From assembly GCA_903881425.1 (NCBI GenBank), contig CAIRTF010000065.1:1-64000 (forward strand): a DNA stretch of 64,000 nt, given 5' to 3'. Source of the stretch: an uncultured Chitinophagaceae bacterium. Lineage in GTDB: Bacteria > Bacteroidota > Bacteroidia > Chitinophagales > Chitinophagaceae. Shown here piece by piece: positions 63,729 to 64,000 of the stretch; within the stretch, counting starts at the first letter, position 1; each line of letters opens with the position of its first letter. The translations under genes and the position numbers were made by a program. The notes beneath the pieces were generated by a model that had not been told where the DNA came from, did no database searches, and saw only the letters and a list, made by a program, of their open reading frames with translations.

Positions 63729-64000
63729 TCAAGTGATAATTCTTTCACCGGATCCCAATATTTTTTTTCAAAGTCAATGATAGTATCATCTTTGATTTTT
63801 ATTTTTTCTTGCTCTAATAATTCTTGCATTAATGTTGGCGTGGCAAAATGTGCTTTACCACTGAGCATTCCATTTCTGTTTACAACACGATGTGCAGGAA
63901 CTTTTGGTGTAACAATAAATGATGCATTCATTGCCCAGCCTACCATTCGGGCACTTTTTTTTGTACCGAGATAAGCTGCAATGGCACCATAAGAGGTTAC
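63725..64000 (-). CDS. Alkyltransferase-like (MGMT-family) DNA repair protein, partial
   Basis: The 91 residues in the window match the DNA-binding domain of O6-alkylguanine-DNA alkyltransferase: SYGAIAAYLG, then SARMVGWAMN. The acceptor site reads VPAHRVVNRNG, where MGMT has PCHRV, so the methyl-accepting Cys is Ala. This is the alkyltransferase-like (ATL) situation: it would recognise O6-alkyl lesions without repairing them itself. The 5' end lies beyond base 64000. It overlaps the DUF420 stop by 4 nt. Confidence 0.9.
   Translation of the reverse strand, partial: VTSYGAIAAYLGTKKSARMVGWAMNASFIVTPKVPAHRVVNRNGMLSGKAHFATPTLMQELLEQEKIKIKDDTIIDFEKKYWDPVKELSLD

Noticed and set aside
1-64000. Phage, defence, secretion or biosynthetic-cluster genes
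   Set aside because: I searched both strands for integrases, transposases, toxin-antitoxin pairs, Cas proteins, restriction enzymes, NRPS/PKS motifs and reverse transcriptases and saw none.

Overview
The window looks like chromosomal DNA from a low-GC member of the Bacteroidota, most likely a Chitinophagaceae-type bacterium (the family is an inference). Support comes from Bacteroidota-type promoters (TTTG, about 19-20 nt, TAnnTTTG), few Shine-Dalgarno sites, many secreted proteins whose signal peptides end in 'AQ', typical families (DUF4290, DUF1015, DUF502, PepSY-like, LolA-like tails), and an alternative complex III operon joined to cytochrome oxidase genes. No phage, CRISPR array, transposase or recognisable defence system was found. 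Most of the window is housekeeping sequence.

Region by region. 0-2.2 kb: a tandem pair of secreted GH5 glycosidases on the minus strand; the downstream copy is frameshifted and has lost its catalytic nucleophile. 2.4-9 kb: tRNA-Lys, murA (Cys-to-Asp variant), a DUF4290 protein with an RGG tail, pheS, a fatty-acid desaturase, recO, a small membrane protein and an amidohydrolase. 9.2-13 kb: rplM-rpsI-rpsB-tsf-pyrH. 13-18.6 kb: a TolC-like protein, a methionine aminotransferase, a GH3 beta-glucosidase and a Crp-type regulator. 18.7-25.6 kb: a tetR-tolC-adaptor-RND efflux operon (minus strand) with a readable promoter and palindromic operator. 25.7-31.7 kb: DUF502, serC-DUF1015-TPR, and a long-chain acyl-CoA synthetase. 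31.7-34.3 kb: a secreted M1 metallopeptidase with an extra C-terminal domain. 34.4-43.2 kb: a seven-gene minus-strand operon encoding a response regulator, histidine kinase, TolC, adaptor, RND pump, PepSY-like protein and YVTN beta-propeller protein.

43.2-45.6 kb is the one accessory or decaying patch. It holds a non-coding segment with two long interleaved inverted repeats, a truncated alpha/beta hydrolase, an intact dicarboxylate symporter, a 3' gene remnant and a frameshifted isoprenylcysteine-methyltransferase-like gene. 45.7-47.6 kb: tRNA-Arg, a VOC protein, a TPR protein and purN.

47.8-63.7 kb is a respiratory supercluster. Alternative complex III (actABCDEF) oxidises quinol and passes electrons through cytochrome c domains to a heme-copper oxidase (subunits II, I, two III-like, IV). 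Heme o synthase, a SCO copper chaperone and a DUF420 protein supply assembly functions. The window ends in an alkyltransferase-like gene that runs off the right edge.

The observations most worth a second look are the interleaved inverted repeats at 43.3 kb, the two-component/RND/PepSY/YVTN operon, the tetR operator, and the damaged GH5 pair.
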